Source of the DNA: Plectosphaerella cucumerina
Lineage: Eukaryota; Ascomycota; Sordariomycetes; Glomerellales; Plectosphaerellaceae
Length of the DNA: 64,000 bases
Direction: 5' to 3'
NCBI GenBank assembly: GCA_020746995.1
Contig: JAGPXD010000003.1
Coordinates: 4,092,001-4,156,000 of the forward strand
The translations under genes and the position numbers were made by a program. Below are positions 34,487 to 46,838 of this stretch, piece after piece. Under the pieces are notes generated by a model, which saw nothing but the letters and a program-made list of their open reading frames with translations, made no database searches and was not told where the DNA came from. Numbering within the stretch: the first letter of the stretch is position 1; every line of letters begins with the position of its first letter.

Positions 34487-36231
34487 ATGGACCGCATCAG
34501 CGACCCTCGGGACGACCCCTCCAAGGTCCCCCCTCACGACTCGGAGACCAACATGGAACCCGCCGAGAAGTTTGGCACGGATGTTGCCCGCGGCGACCTC
34601 ATCGAGCTCGACAGTGCTGACGCTGTTCTGGCGGCCAAGATGCATCTTCTGAACGAGGTACCTGCCCCCCTTTTCTGCCTCGAATGGGACTTTCATCAAG
34701 ACTGACGCTCGCCTAGGCCATCAATGAGATTGGCTGGACGACTTACCACCTCAAACTCTTCTTTCTCAACGGCTTCGGGTGAGTTGCTCCAAGGCTCAAT
34801 GTGCGAGAAGTATGGAAGAAAAGCACCCACTAATCCTAGCAGCTTCGCCGTCGATTCTCTTCTGACGTTCATCATCGGCGTCGTCAAGGGTCAGGTCGCT
34901 CTCGAAATGCAGCCCTCATACAACGGAGGCGCCCAGATGGCTCTCTACGTCGGTCTTCTCTTCGGCGCTCTCTTCTGGGGTCTCTCTGCCGACATGATCG
35001 GCCGCAAATGGGCTTTCAACCTCTCCCTGCTGACGGCTGCCATCTTCTCCATTGCTGCTGGCGCTTCTCCCAACTATCCGGCCCTCGCCACGTTCGTCGC
35101 CCTCGCCGCTTTTGGTGCTGGCGGCAACCTCGTCCTCGACACGACCGTTTTCCTCGAGTTCCTGCCCTCGTCCAAACAGTACCTCGTGGTGACCATGGCC
35201 CTGTGGTGGGGCATTGGACAGACCATTGCCGGCCTGCTGGCTTGGGCTTTCATAAGTGAGTCCCGATCTTCCCGACATGGACAGAGCACAGCGCGCTAAT
35301 CTCAACCACTCCAGCCAACTTCTCTTGCACCAGCGCAGATGACTGTCCCATGGCCGACAACATGGGCTGGCGCTACTTGTACTACACTTCGGGAGCCTTC
35401 GTCCTCGTCCTCTCGATCCTCCGCATCGTTGTTCTTCGCTTCCGTGAGACGCCCAAATACCTTCTCTGTAGCGGACAAGACGAGGCTGTCATTTCCCTTC
35501 TCACCGACGTCGCCACAAAGTACAACCGCCCCTGTAGCCTGACCCTTGAGCAGCTCCAGTACTGCGGCTCCATCACTACCGCCCACGCCTCTAGCCGCTA
35601 CTCCCTCCGTGAAATCCTCCTCCACTACCGGGGCCTTTTCGCAACTCGCAAGCTCAGCATCTCCACCAGCCTCCTTTGGGCCTCGTGGGCCTGCATTGGT
35701 CTCGCATACCCCCTGTACTACATGTTTCTACCCGAGTACCTCGCCAGCCGCGGCGCCAAGTTTGGCGAAGATTCTCCTCACATCACCTGGCGCAACTATG
35801 CTCTTACCAACTTTGCAGCCATATTTGGCCCTATTTTCGCCGGCTACATCTCGTCTTTCAAAATCATCGGCCGCAAATACACCATGGTCATCGGCGCTCT
35901 GATGACAATGGTCTTCTTTTTCGGCTACACCGGTATCAAGAACAACGATCAGAACCTTGGCCTCAACTGCGCAACATCTTTCACCATCAACGTCTACTTC
36001 TCCGTTCTCTACGCATACACTCCTGAGGTCCTGCCCTCTGCTCACCGGGCCACCGGAAACGGAACTGCAGTTTCCTGTGCCCGCATCGGCGGCATCATGG
36101 CCGTCGTCATTGGCACATTTGCCGACACATCATCACCGGAACCCATCTACATCTGCGCCGCTCTCTTCATCGTCATGGCAATCTTGATCGGTGTTGCACC
36201 GTACGAGCCCCAGCATGGGCAGAGTATCTGA
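34487..36231 (+). CDS. MFS transporter, sugar/organic-solute type
   Basis: Exons 34487-34657, 34717-34778, 34843-35255 and 35315-36231 give 520 residues with about twelve membrane segments. The N-terminal part reads NEIGWTTYHLKLFFLNGFG, and the A-motif-like loop after helix two is GLSADMIGRKWAF. A second half repeat has GYISSFKIIGRKYTM, and YTPEVLPSAHRATGNG precedes the last helices. This fits the SV2/sugar-porter-like proton symporters of fungi and is unlike the Dal5-type transporter at 17.4 kb. Substrate unknown. Together the two transporters flank the three monooxygenases. Confidence 0.9.
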
Positions 36232-36710
36232 GGCCTGGATGTTTGGTCTTCCGAATTTCCCCTTGTTTTCGACGGCCATGAACTGGGTACATGCATGAGA
36301 CTCGGCCAGATGAGTCGAGCTTCCTTTATTACTGTACTGAGATTACCTAAGCCTGGTTCGAGGTTCAAGGCCGAAGAGACATCTCGGGGAGGCTCCCCGA
36401 AGACAATGGGCGGCTATGTAGAAGCAATCTCTCGGCCCGAAGAGGCACGCCCCTTATTGGTAATCACCTCCCAAATACGGTTCTAAACTCCAGTATCATG
36501 GCCGGAGTTAGGAGTTTCGGGGGGCGTCAGTCGCCAAATGCGAGTCAGTTCGCAGGTCATAGGCAATACGAGACACAGGGCGCAAAGGCATAGGCTGATT
36601 CCACCGAGCATCTTAAAAGACGTAAACGGCCCCCGAAGCTTTATGGTTCCATGTCTATGAAGTCTCATTTCAAACCCACTTCCGAGCTCTGCCCACAACA
36701 AGCCATCAAC
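36232..36710. other. Intergenic, 0.5 kb
   Basis: Between transporter and NmrA-like gene, same strand. An upstream in-frame Met at 36651 would lengthen the next protein by 20 residues. No other feature was seen. Confidence 0.45.
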
Positions 36711-37761
36711 ATGAGTGCCCAGTACGCCAGCCAGCAGCCCGAGGGCTTTGTCAACAAGATCCGGACCGTGGCAGTGGTCGGAGTAAGTCTAGCCAGACTC
36801 TCGTCACACCAATTTTGTATACTGATTGTGTTCTTAGGCCACTGGAAACACGGGAAAGTTTTTCACCGAACATCTTCTTCAGACAGGCCGGCACACTGTC
36901 ACGGCTCTGACCCGCGCCGGGAACAAAGCCGTCTGTCCCGAGGGTGCCCGAGTTGTCCACGTCAACTACGACGATGAAGACTCTCTGGTCTCCGCTCTCA
37001 CCGGCCAGGACTTCCTCGTCATCACCCTGGCCATTTCCGCCCCGGAAGAGACGCACGGCAGGCTGGTCAGAGCTGCGGCCAGAGCCGGCGTCCCGTACGT
37101 CATGCCAAACGCCCACAGCATCAACTTCTGGAGCAACGAGAGCTTTCGAAAGGACCTCCCCGTGGGAGACTTAGTCCTGGCCAGGATCCAGCAGGTCAAG
37201 GACGCCGGACTCACTTGCATCTCCCTCACCATTGGATTCTGGTACGAACACAGCGTGGCGTTAGGAGACGGCGGTTTCGGCATCGACATCTCCAAGAAAA
37301 GCATCGTCCTGTTCGACGATGGCAATAAGGCCGTCAACGCGTCGACGTGGCCACAGTGCGGCCGGGCTCTCGCTGCCCTTGCGAGCCTCAAGAGGCTGCC
37401 GGATGACGAGGACGACAAGTCCGTCACCCTCGCCAACTTCCATAATCGCCCGGCCTTCGTTTCGAGCTTCAAGGTCAGCCAGAACGACATTCTGAAGAGC
37501 ATTCAGAGGGTCACCGGGACGTTAGACGATGACTGGCATGTCTCTCGGCAGGCAAGCTCGGACCGCTTCGCCGAGGGCGCCAAGGATCTTCAAGAAGGCA
37601 ACCCGGTTGGCTTCTACAAGCAGATGTACGCCAGGGTGTTCTACCCCGTTGGGGATGCGGACTTTGAGACGGACAATTCTTTGTTGGGCTTGTCGGATGA
37701 GGATTTGAATGAGGCTACACGGGCGGGAATCAAGCTGGCCGAGGCGGGATATTCTTATTGA
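36711..37761 (+). CDS. NmrA-like/isoflavone reductase-like NAD(P)-binding protein
   Basis: Exons 36711-36782 and 36838-37761 give 331 residues. The nucleotide loop VVGATGNTGKFF spans the intron. The atypical-SDR fold follows with LTRAGNKAV, VVHVNYDDEDSLVSAL and a substrate lid reading PNAHSINFW and TIGFWYEHS. There is no YxxxK, as is normal for this group. Members are either reductases of phenolic or unsaturated substrates, or redox sensors acting on regulators. It is the right-hand end of the metabolic run and the final gene before a 2.5-kb gene-poor stretch. Confidence 0.87.
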
Positions 37762-40289
37762 TTTGGAGCCGACACTGAGCGCCGCTTAATGACAAGCGTG
37801 AACTTGTGATAGGAGGGATGACTCTAGAAAGGGGTAGAAATTTCATCAAAAATCTACTCGTCTCACGTCCACGAATGCCTTGAAGAATGCACTCATGCCT
37901 TGAAGAATGCACTCATGCCTTGAAGAATGCACTCATGCCTTGAAGAATGCACTCATGCCTTCTAGACTGCAAAATCCTGGACTTTATGGGCCGGTGGAGA
38001 GCAGCCTCAAGGTACAAGCTCCAAACTGGCAAAACCAGATACAAAGCTCAAAATCAACCCAATACCTTTGCTTGCCCTACTTGAAATCAAGTAGTCCTCG
38101 ACGGAAGATACACATAGACATTAGTAGAGTATCTACATCCTAGCGATATTATCTTCTTTATAATCCCTGTTAAATGAAAAAGGTATTAAAGCTATAAAGA
38201 TACCTTAGAGTGACTTTGTTATTAAGCCATCGACATTCAGATCTCTAATTCGTCTGAAACGGCCCGACCTATATAGTCCAGGATTTAGTAGAGCAGAGGG
38301 CAGGCGTTCCGACAGCAACAAAATAGATTACTAGCAGTCTATTGACAATCTGTCGGTAGATAAGTCCTACCAAGGGGGTACTAGTTTCTGGTTAATAGAC
38401 AATATAATGTCGAAATACCTGCTGATATCACTTCAACGTGCTGTTAGCTAGCTGCTAGGTGGCTGTTAGCAGTCAGTCCTCACGAGGTATTACTAACATG
38501 TCCTTCTGTGTTGAAATATGGGCGCCCCCCTGATAGGTGAGGTAAGGTAAGTAGGAAATACTTCAGGGGTGGCTGGGCAGGCTTGGCAGGGAACGCTACG
38601 CTGATAGCTTGATGTCCGTGCAGTGGGTGAAGGGGGGTGTAGCCGCCGGGTGTTCTTCCTAGAGGGCCGGCCCGCATGGTTGTGACAACGGCAAGTGAGC
38701 AGGGGGTCTTCTAGTCTAATTGTTGACATCCAACCCCCCCACCTTGGACGACAAGTTGGCCGTCCTGCCAACGGACACGAGGTGGTTGGCGGACGAGGCG
38801 ACCACCAAATGCAAGTTAGACGCGGAAGACATCCTTGAATTGCGCGATCCAATGATGTCGGCCCGCGCTTGGCGGGTGTCAGGGGTTTAGAGCCTGATCT
38901 AGCAGCTGTGCCTCACCACCGAGGAAATCAGGCTCCGGACCAGGCTCGGGAATCATGCAAACTTGGATTTGGGGACATTCGCACAGCGGCTCAAGTCCGG
39001 AAAGGGCGGAAGGCCGAATGAGCAATGCCACAATTGATACGTGCGTCTCATAACCCTCTGTTTGGACTTGGGGCGAGATGTGACGCTTCGCTGGACTAGA
39101 TCATCTCTGGGACAGCGTAGAGGTTGCAAACTTGCATGCCACCCTCCGCCGGAATCCTCTCCCGACTTGGCTTTCTGCGTAGGGTGGTCGGTTGATGCAT
39201 ACGCTACCTACCCAGCCCGCATATCAGGCGGCCAACTTGATGCTGCGTACGCAGGCGCAACGGTGGACACGCGGGCGAGTCCAGCCCCGCCCCACTGCCG
39301 GCTGGGCTTGACTGTTCCGCGGCAGAGGTCGCATGGGGGGCTAACAAACGCGACCCCCTGTCCGGTGGAAAAGAAATCCTAGCGGGCATATATGCTAGCT
39401 GTAAACGGCTAGTTGACGTGTGACAAATTTCCATATGGTCCACAGTGGCTTAATGATGATACGTTTGTCGGTGCAGGCCAGGGGCCGGGCGAGCAGTTGG
39501 CGCTCGGGCGCAACATTTTCCACTCGCTAATCCAGGGGGGGCCGGCGGTTCACGACCAACCTTCTGCGACCACAAGACGGTACCTGTCAGTAACAGTCAT
39601 GGATGAGCACTGCATCATCAGCGAATGAGATAGTCAAGTAACTGGCAAGGGCGCCCATGCTACAGCCAGTACGCCGGCACATGGCGGCAACTACCAGGTT
39701 TCCGAGGCCAGCTTGTACATACCATGTATTGTTCTGTGTAATCTGATGAAGAGGTGTGCATCTGGTTGCATTTAGCTTGGACCATCACTGTCCTGTCAAA
39801 AGAGTGGCAAATCTTGGCTTCGATACGTCAGGCAACGAACGGGGTCCCAAACATTGGAGATTGCAGGGTGGCAATTGAGATCTTTCCCCTTTCCATGGTC
39901 TTCCATCAATTTTTGTTCCTCCCGGATACTTTTCACGGGTTGGCAGCAGCGGTGGGAGACCGAGTAAGGCTGCGAGAGATATCACAGCCCCTGCAAGGAT
40001 GGTAGGTGCTCGTAGCCTCGATTGGAATAGGGGGAAGTGCCAAGCAAACGCACATAAACAGGTTGGGGGAGTTATCTGCTGACCGTCGAGAGTCCTAGAT
40101 TTTGCCCGCATGCCAAACGGTGCTGTTTACCCTTCGTTTTGCGTTTCTCTTCCAGTGTGCCCTCTCGACACATGCTGACTTTTTTCCTACCTTGAAGGCC
40201 CGTATCTTGGTTTCGAGCTCATATTTACCGACTACTCAAACGGCGCTTTCCACTAATTACCGTTCGACACCAAACTTGACGCCGCAATC
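37762..40289. other. Gene-poor stretch, 2.5 kb
   Basis: Contains the 20-bp tandem repeat at 37876-37961 and an AT-rich piece (about 38100-38470) with TA-rich words and a palindrome-like gctgttagctagctgc near 38440, which may be an old mutated transposon. GC-richer sequence follows at 38500-39650 with only short frames that match nothing recognised. The last 400 bp before 40290 hold the Hsp70-like gene's upstream region. Confidence 0.5.
37876..37961 (+). repeat. 20-bp tandem repeat, four copies
   Basis: Four perfect head-to-tail copies of tgccttgaagaatgcactca, followed by a partial copy (tgcctt). It lies about 110 bp after the NmrA-like stop codon. Perfect identity suggests recent slippage; it would make a variable-number marker. 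Confidence 0.95.
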
Positions 40290-42703
40290 ATGACTCTCGA
40301 GTCGACGTGAGTTCTTGCTTTCCTCCATCCGTTCCCTTCAAGTGGACAGTTTTCCGGCCAGTCTTTCAGCCTGGGTGGCTATCGTGCCCATTCTCGTCCC
40401 ATCAGACAGAGGACTGACCACACTCCAAGGTATCTTGGGATTGATCTTGGTTCCACAAGCTGCCGACTATGCCTCTACACCTCAGTCACCCATCGCATGA
40501 TCGAGATCGAGTGCCCCGACCGCGGCAAAGTTCGCAATAGCTTCGATCCCGGGGACTTTTCCTCACGCTGCTATCCCTTCAATATCGGCTCCAAGGTCTA
40601 CAAAGGCAACACAGAAGATCGCGATAGCCAGGCAGCATCCCTCAAGCCGGTCCTCCTCTTGCTCTCTGGACTCCCCGAACAAGAACTACACCCGCTCATC
40701 ATCGAATACCCCGTGGCTCAGAAGATCCTCAACAATCTACACAGCACGACCTTCCGCAGGAGGCTTGACACCGGCGTCCAGCAACTCTTTCGCATCCTCT
40801 GGAAGGCAACCGTGGAAGTCTGCATGGAGAAGGAGCTCTGCATCACAGGCATAGGCGTCACCACTCCCCAGCAGTGGCCTTCTCAAGTCGACAAGCTGTA
40901 CGAGCAGGTCATACTTGAATCCTTCTGCGCGAGGACCTCCGCGTACCTCCGTATCAACACCGAAAGCATCTACTTCCTCGGAGAGACGCAAGCCCTGGCC
41001 CATTTCCTCTTCCACCATCACGCAAACAAGGTCTGGGTACGCGGCTTCGAAGAAGACGTTCTCTTGATTCTGGACTTTGGGGGCCAGAACCTTGTGAGTG
41101 ACTTATTCACCTACCTGCTGCATCATGGAACTAACAATCCCAATGAACGCATCCATGTACCATGTCGATTACACTGCCGACAACAAGAGAGCCTACTTCG
41201 AAATAGGGTACTCGCGAGGTAAGGCTTCCGTACCAGGCATGTTCTACCCACAAACTCACATGTCCCTCCAGGCTTCGTCGGCGGTAGCGAGCAGTTCGAC
41301 TACTACATCGGCGAGTACTGTGAACAGCACATCCGAGAACAACAAGGTATCGTCATCCCGCATAGCGTGAAGCAGGGATTCATCAACCAGTTCCACACCA
41401 AGAAGCAAGAGCTCGGCCGAGACTTTCAATACGAAGACGAAGACCACGTACTGCGGCTTTCCTGGGCCAACTTCGTGGTCACCCTTAACCCTCAAATCAT
41501 TGAGAGTGCGTTCAACAAGGCCTTGGGCGACCCTCTGGTCCAAGCCGACAACATGATCTCCGAGGCCAGCCAGGTCATGACAGGCCGCGGGAACAGAGGC
41601 CCCTGGGCCATCGTGACCGGGGGCACTTCTCGGAGCAAGGCACTCCAGGCCAGGCTCACCAACATGTGCAAAACAAGGGGCTTTCGCACGCCCATGTTCG
41701 TCGACGATGATAAGAACAAAGTGTCAACTCGATTTCCGTAAGTACCTCTCCAGCCGGCACCCATAGTACCCTGCCTATACCATCGCAGCACAAGCTGACC
41801 ACTGTGCCTCTCAGATCTCACAGTATTGCCAAGGGGGCTGCCTACGCCATGGCGAACCCACTGACGGTCGAAGAGTTCCTCGGACGCTCTGCCATTGGCC
41901 TGCAGATGCGACAGTCCGACGCAAACATGTGGGACTCTGAGAGCCAGGTCTTGTTCTTCAAGGTATCACTTCATCCTCTTCAACCAAGACAGCCCGAGTA
42001 CCTCTTCGCAGATGACAGCCGCTAATAACCAATCCATCTCCAGGGCGAAGTCCACGAGCGCACCATACAGATCCACGACCACGACGAGCTCAAGCTCATT
42101 TGCAACCCCGCTCCCACCGGCATGCTCAGCGGGCACTCCATTGTCTCCACAACAGCGTACGACCTACATCCCCTGGGGTTCTTCAGAAGGGGCACTCTGA
42201 CGGTCTCGGTGGCCCTGTCAGGGGCGGCCGGGAACGTCTCTCTTGATGTCTACCTGTCATGGAACCCGGACTTCCCGGACCCGCATCCCGACGAATGGGA
42301 AAGGGGTCTGATGAAGCTGCCACTCTTTGCCGACCGCTCGACGTGCTGCGTGCTGGTCGAGCTATCGCGTGTTGAGTCCATGCCTCCCCCTTCCTGCACG
42401 ATGGGTCCACCCCCAGAGGGCGTTGCCTCACAGCCCGACAGGATTGAGGTAGACGTCTCATCCAATTTGCGAATGGGCTCCTATCGGAGGAAGGCCGCGC
42501 AGAAAGCCGCAAGCATGGCAACAATACTGGAAGAAGAAGACTGGGGCGATATCATCATGCCAGAACGGCGGAAGAAGAAAGCAGACGATGACTGGAAGTA
42601 CACTCCCGGGAACGAGCGAAGGCGACGATGGATAGAGAACATGGGGCGTGCGGAGCTCGCCAAAGCTCGGAGGCAAAAGCGCAAGGAGGCAAGAACTTTC
42701 TAG
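40290..42703 (+). CDS. Divergent Hsp70-like ATPase
   Basis: Proposed exons 40290-40306, 40370-41093, 41146-41218, 41272-41737, 41815-41962 and 42044-42703 give 695 residues. Actin/Hsp70 fold motifs are visible: phosphate-1 GIDLGSTS (29-36), phosphate-2-like LILDFGGQN, and adenosine motif VTGGTSRSK. The C-terminal part is basic and ends KARRQKRKEARTF; no EEVD tail or canonical substrate-binding domain is seen. Such degenerate Hsp70 relatives are numerous in Pezizomycotina and of unknown role. Odd point: the second intron has a good donor (GTGAGT at 41094) and branch site (CTAAC) but no AG where the conserved frame resumes. The next AG (41186-41187) would delete fourteen residues in frame. Confidence 0.78.
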
Positions 42704-43310
42704 GCTTGTTCCACGCAGAGTGCTGGCTTCAAGCGGGGCAAGACAGGTGAGAGTTGCAGCCAAACTATCGAATAAGATACGACTGTAGTTCCAGTATATG
42801 TATACTTTCTGACCTAAAGGAAACTGTTTTCTAAATCGAGCCGAACAGCTTGACGCTGCTCGCGGCTCGATCGAGGTAGGATCCAAGATGCGGCCACGAA
42901 ATGCGACTGGAAGATGCCGCTGGCGTATTTTTGCTTGTTTTTGTTATTTTCACCATTCGATAGAATTTGTGTATGAATGAAGGGGGTAGAAGTCACCTGA
43001 GGGTGCCGACTGGACCGCCGAGGGCTGGGGCCAAAGGGCAAGGTACATAGGCATAGTCCTGTAGCAACACAGACACACCTGGGACCAAGGTACCTAGAGG
43101 GAGCTTGCTGGTTTCTAGGGCGCTCTGTCCAGTGCTAAAAGAGGGTTGATTGGGTGATAACACCCCCGAAACATCATCTGTTGGGGGTATAAATACAGAG
43201 CCCTGTCCTCTGCCAAACATTTGGCTTTTGAGAATCGACTCCTCCCACTTCCATCCACGACTTTCCATCTTGCAAACCTTCATCTCTGCAATTGCACATC
43301 ATCTGAAAGC
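42704..43310. promoter_or_regulatory. Promoter region of the 114-residue gene
   Basis: A 607-bp interval. A perfect TATAAATA lies at 43188-43195, about 120 bp before the ATG at 43311, a good core promoter. The leader is C/T-rich, as in expressed fungal genes. Confidence 0.6.
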
Positions 43311-43882
43311 ATGAGTGATCAAATTCAACCACCGATCACGTGGTGGATTGGGGTCCTCATCACCGGAGAAGAAGCAGATGACGACGTCAACATCGCTCAG
43401 CTGGACGCCCACTTCTTGGACAACCACCTTCTCAGCTATGATGCTTGCATCTTCATATACTATGGTACGTGAGACTTTGTAAATTCCTGCAATACATTCT
43501 CAGAGGTCTCCTGATCTACTTACCGTCTATGGTGGCCTTCCACTGACCCGGCCATTTGCGACTGCGAGTGGGCAAGTGCTTGGTACTGACAGCTCAAGTC
43601 ACTTGGATCTTCCGCGATCTACTCGAGCAGCCGAACCAAGGTCAGTCAGGTCCATACGTCTTTGTATCGTAGCCGTATTCTGTTCTCCTCGCTGTGTCTC
43701 GTCCGTCGTCCATTTCATGTCTAACTTATCTACCAACAGACCGACCTCTCCCTCCTACTCTGACGATCGTATACCCGAGGACGACCACCGATGACGATAC
43801 CTGGGTTGCATTTATAGGAATCGGGATTCGGTTCGAAGACGATCTACAGCGCACATACATCATCGCCCGAAGGGATCTATGA
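43311..43882 (+). CDS. Hypothetical 114-residue protein
   Basis: Exons 43311-43464, 43593-43640 and 43740-43882 add to exactly 345 nt. The splice sites are normal (GGTACGTG, CTGACAG, AGGTCAGT, CCAACAG). The product is acidic with DDDVNIAQLDAHFL and ends RTYIIARRDL. No signal peptide, membrane segment or known motif is seen. The 48-nt middle exon and the upstream TATA box argue for a real gene. Not recognised. It is convergent with the glycosyltransferase, stops 162 bp apart. Confidence 0.65.
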
Positions 43883-44043
43883 GGTATAGATAGGCGTGGA
43901 CTCCATCAGAGCACCAACAGGGCAAGACAGTGGAACCAGATACGGGGGGGATTCCTCGGAGCTACCACCATGTAGATCGGGCGTCAAAGCATGCTTGAAC
44001 AATGCAAACAACTTGCATAAACATTCATTTTGTGCCTCTTTAT

Positions 44044-46838
44044 TCATTCTCTTCCATTCTTCAGCTCGTAAAAACGCTCGACCAGTCCATCACCAGTCAC
44101 CCCTTGTGGTAACCTCCCCCGCTCCCTCAACCACTGCCCCTCCAACATCCTCGCCCTGGCAATCATCTTCCCCGTCTCGCTTCGCACCGCCGCACGTATG
44201 CTCTTGGCAATACCACTCCCCGGATACGCAATCAACCCCACCATGCCCGAGCCCACCTTCGTCACGGCGCTGACCATCCCCCTGCCCGCCCCCGCCACAG
44301 CTCCCACCGGGCCCCCCTTGATACCGCCCCGAATAGGCTCCATGACAATATCACTCAGACCATCGGCGAGTCCCCATGCCAGCGTCTTCCCCGCAACAAC
44401 AGCTCCGGACTTCGCGTCCGTGACGGTCCCGTGGTCACGAACCCTCGTCCCCAGCCGACCCGGCACCACGCGGAGACCCTCGGTGAACGCGAGGGGGACA
44501 TCGACCATGGCCATGGCGGCCTTGGGCACTAGCATGCCGAAGCTTTTGGCCGATGCGCCCGCTACGGTGGCGGTCATCGACCTTTGCTGCCTCGCGCCTG
44601 AGTCAAACGAGACGGCGGTGGATGTTTCCCTCCTCGCCTCTCGGTCCCGCCAGCGTTGTTCTTGCTTGTATTCCTCCACGGGTTTGGTGAAGACACCGAA
44701 AAGCGTGTCTGTCATGTCAACGGTCGTGGCAACAATGGCCGACGTGGTTCCGGTAAGGGGGTCCCACCTCGTCACGTCGAGGTTCATCGCCTTGCTTCGG
44801 TAGCTAGAGAGAGTTAGCTTTGGCGATGTCGTCAAGATTGGGAAGGCACATACTACTCGAGGTTTTTTGCCTCGATGGCTCTGCGCGACACCAGCTCTTC
44901 TGCAGCGAGCTTGGACATCCTGATCGGCACCTTGCCCTTTTTGTATATCCAAGCCGCAGGCTGGCTGGGGATGAGTTCGCATGTGAGGTTCTGTCTCGGC
45001 AGTTGACGAAGCCAAGACTGCGCGGCTGCCTTCACCCCGTCCTCGGTCTTCATCTGATGCGCAATTGCCTGTGCTGCGGCTCGGGCCTCGTCTGTCATGC
45101 AGTACCTGATGCCCTCGGCAAGCTTCTTTGATGTAAGCTGTTTGAACGGTATCGGCTCAGGACCAGCGCCGGCATTGGCGACCATCTTGCCCCAGAATGG
45201 CTGACTGGTTTTGGTCAGCAGAGATACGGGCAGAGGAACAACCAAAGATACGGTCTACTCACTCTCCGAAGAAGGGTACGATGAGGGTCGGCACCCCGTT
45301 CTTCAGCCCGCAAGCCGTGGTGCCCGCGCCGCCATGGTGGACAACCGCCGCGACGTGGGCAAAAAGCCACTCATGGGGACACTCCCCAATCCAGTACACG
45401 TCGTCCCCTGCGGCGCCAGCCAGATTCGACCACCCTTTCGACACGATAGCTCGGACGCCGGCTAATCGCACTGCCTCCAGAATTGTGTTGATGACGGCCT
45501 CTGGGTTATCGAGGACGATACTACCAAAGCCAATGTATACTGGCGGGCTCCCCGCTAGCAGGAAGCGCGTCAAATCATCGGGTGGTGAGTACGAAGGTGC
45601 ATTTCGGAAAAAGAAGCCGCAAACATCTGTGAGGTCACGAAAGTCAGTCGCTGTCGCCAGTCTGACGGTCTGGTTAGCGGTTGCTCACCAATATGGGAAC
45701 CCCAATCTAGAGGCTTAGCCACGAGTGCAGGCGACCAGCAATAAGTGAAGGGGATGTTCAGCCTCTCTGCCAGCAGGGGTCCGTTGAACATGGCGACAGG
45801 CTGAAGGTCGAGCGAGCGTCTCCATCGATTGATCACATCTCCCAAGCTACACATCCTGGATTAGCAATGTCGGCGCCATTGCACAGAAGGCAGACTCACC
45901 CCTGCCATGTTAGGTATTCAACGATTGCGTAGGAAGCCGCATTGGCCATAGACCTGTCACTGCTATTGCTGAGGTTTGCCAGAGGGTGCGGGAATTCGAC
46001 CGTACTCGTCCACGGCATCGTGAACATAATGTGAACTGGGATGCCGAGCGCCTGGGCGCAGTGGACGTGCGCGAATGCAGGGGGGTTGGCGATGATGGCG
46101 TCCGCGACGAATGGGTCGCCAGTAACCGTGTCGGGTCGATAGCAGGAGTACCAGAAACCCTCGAGCATCTCCTCAATCATATCGCGCTTCTGTTGGATGT
46201 CGCCGGCCCGCAGACTCTGGAAGCTGGGGATCAGACCAGGGTTACGAACCATGTAGGCCATAAGGGCAACTGGGTCGCCGCCGACAGGGTAGAATTCGAG
46301 GCCGGCTTCAGTGACAAAGGCCCTGAAGGTGTCGTGGGTCGCCAGACGTACCCGGAACCCGAGCCTCTGGAGCTCGTTGCCCAGTGCGATGAACGGCTGC
46401 ACGTCACCTCGGCTTCCGACAACCTGAATAAGGACGTTCAATCGTGGGGCGTGGAGCAATGGCCCGTCGGTCGGTCCCTCGTACGAAGGGGGTGGTGTCT
46501 CGTTGGTAACATTCGTGGTAGACCCTGAAGGGTTCCGGTACATGTAGCTGATGGTTCTTACGAGCCGGGAGTCGCAGTCAATGTCGACTCGCCCATCATC
46601 TACACTCGAGTCAGTCAGTCATGTCTCGACATCAGAGCAGTGCCTCAAACTCACCACCAACGACAAGGCTGCCTCCTAGCAGCTTGTTGTCGTCATGTTT
46701 CCGTGCATCCCCCTGTTGCTCGGCTTCCTGGCCCCAGGAGGCATCCTGTGTGGCACCTTGTGGCTGATATGCGGGAGATGTCGACGGCCCTTCACCAGAC
46801 AACTCGGCGGGGGTGGGTTTGCGCTTGATGGGCGACAT
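44044..46838 (-). CDS. UDP-glycosyltransferase, sterol 3-beta-glucosyltransferase type
   Basis: Exons 46838-46655, 46599-45900, 45846-45689, 45626-45263, 45204-44854 and 44803-44044 give 838 residues. A disordered, polar N-terminus leads to the GT28-like N-domain VLIQVVGSRGDVQPFIALG. The nucleotide-sugar C-domain shows VYIGFGSIV and the donor-binding VHHGGAGTTACGLK, then FFGEDQPFWG-like sequence rebuilt across an intron. A long Gly/Ala-rich C-terminal region (AGAGRGMVSAVTKVGSG) follows, as in fungal sterol glucosyltransferases lacking PH/GRAM domains. It is expected to move glucose from UDP-glucose to a sterol or other lipid alcohol at membranes. It could glucosylate products of the oxidative genes, but distance makes that weak. 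Confidence 0.88.

Noticed and set aside
10159..37761. A classical secondary-metabolite biosynthetic cluster
   Set aside because: No PKS, NRPS, terpene cyclase, prenyltransferase or P450 lies in the window; catabolism fits the enzyme set better. A backbone gene elsewhere cannot be excluded.
37876..37961. A CRISPR-like array
   Set aside because: The copies are directly adjacent with no spacers, and the organism is a eukaryote.
39041..39382. A 113-codon plus-strand frame in the gene-poor stretch
   Set aside because: No domain, signal peptide or splice partner, and its composition is like the surrounding non-coding DNA.
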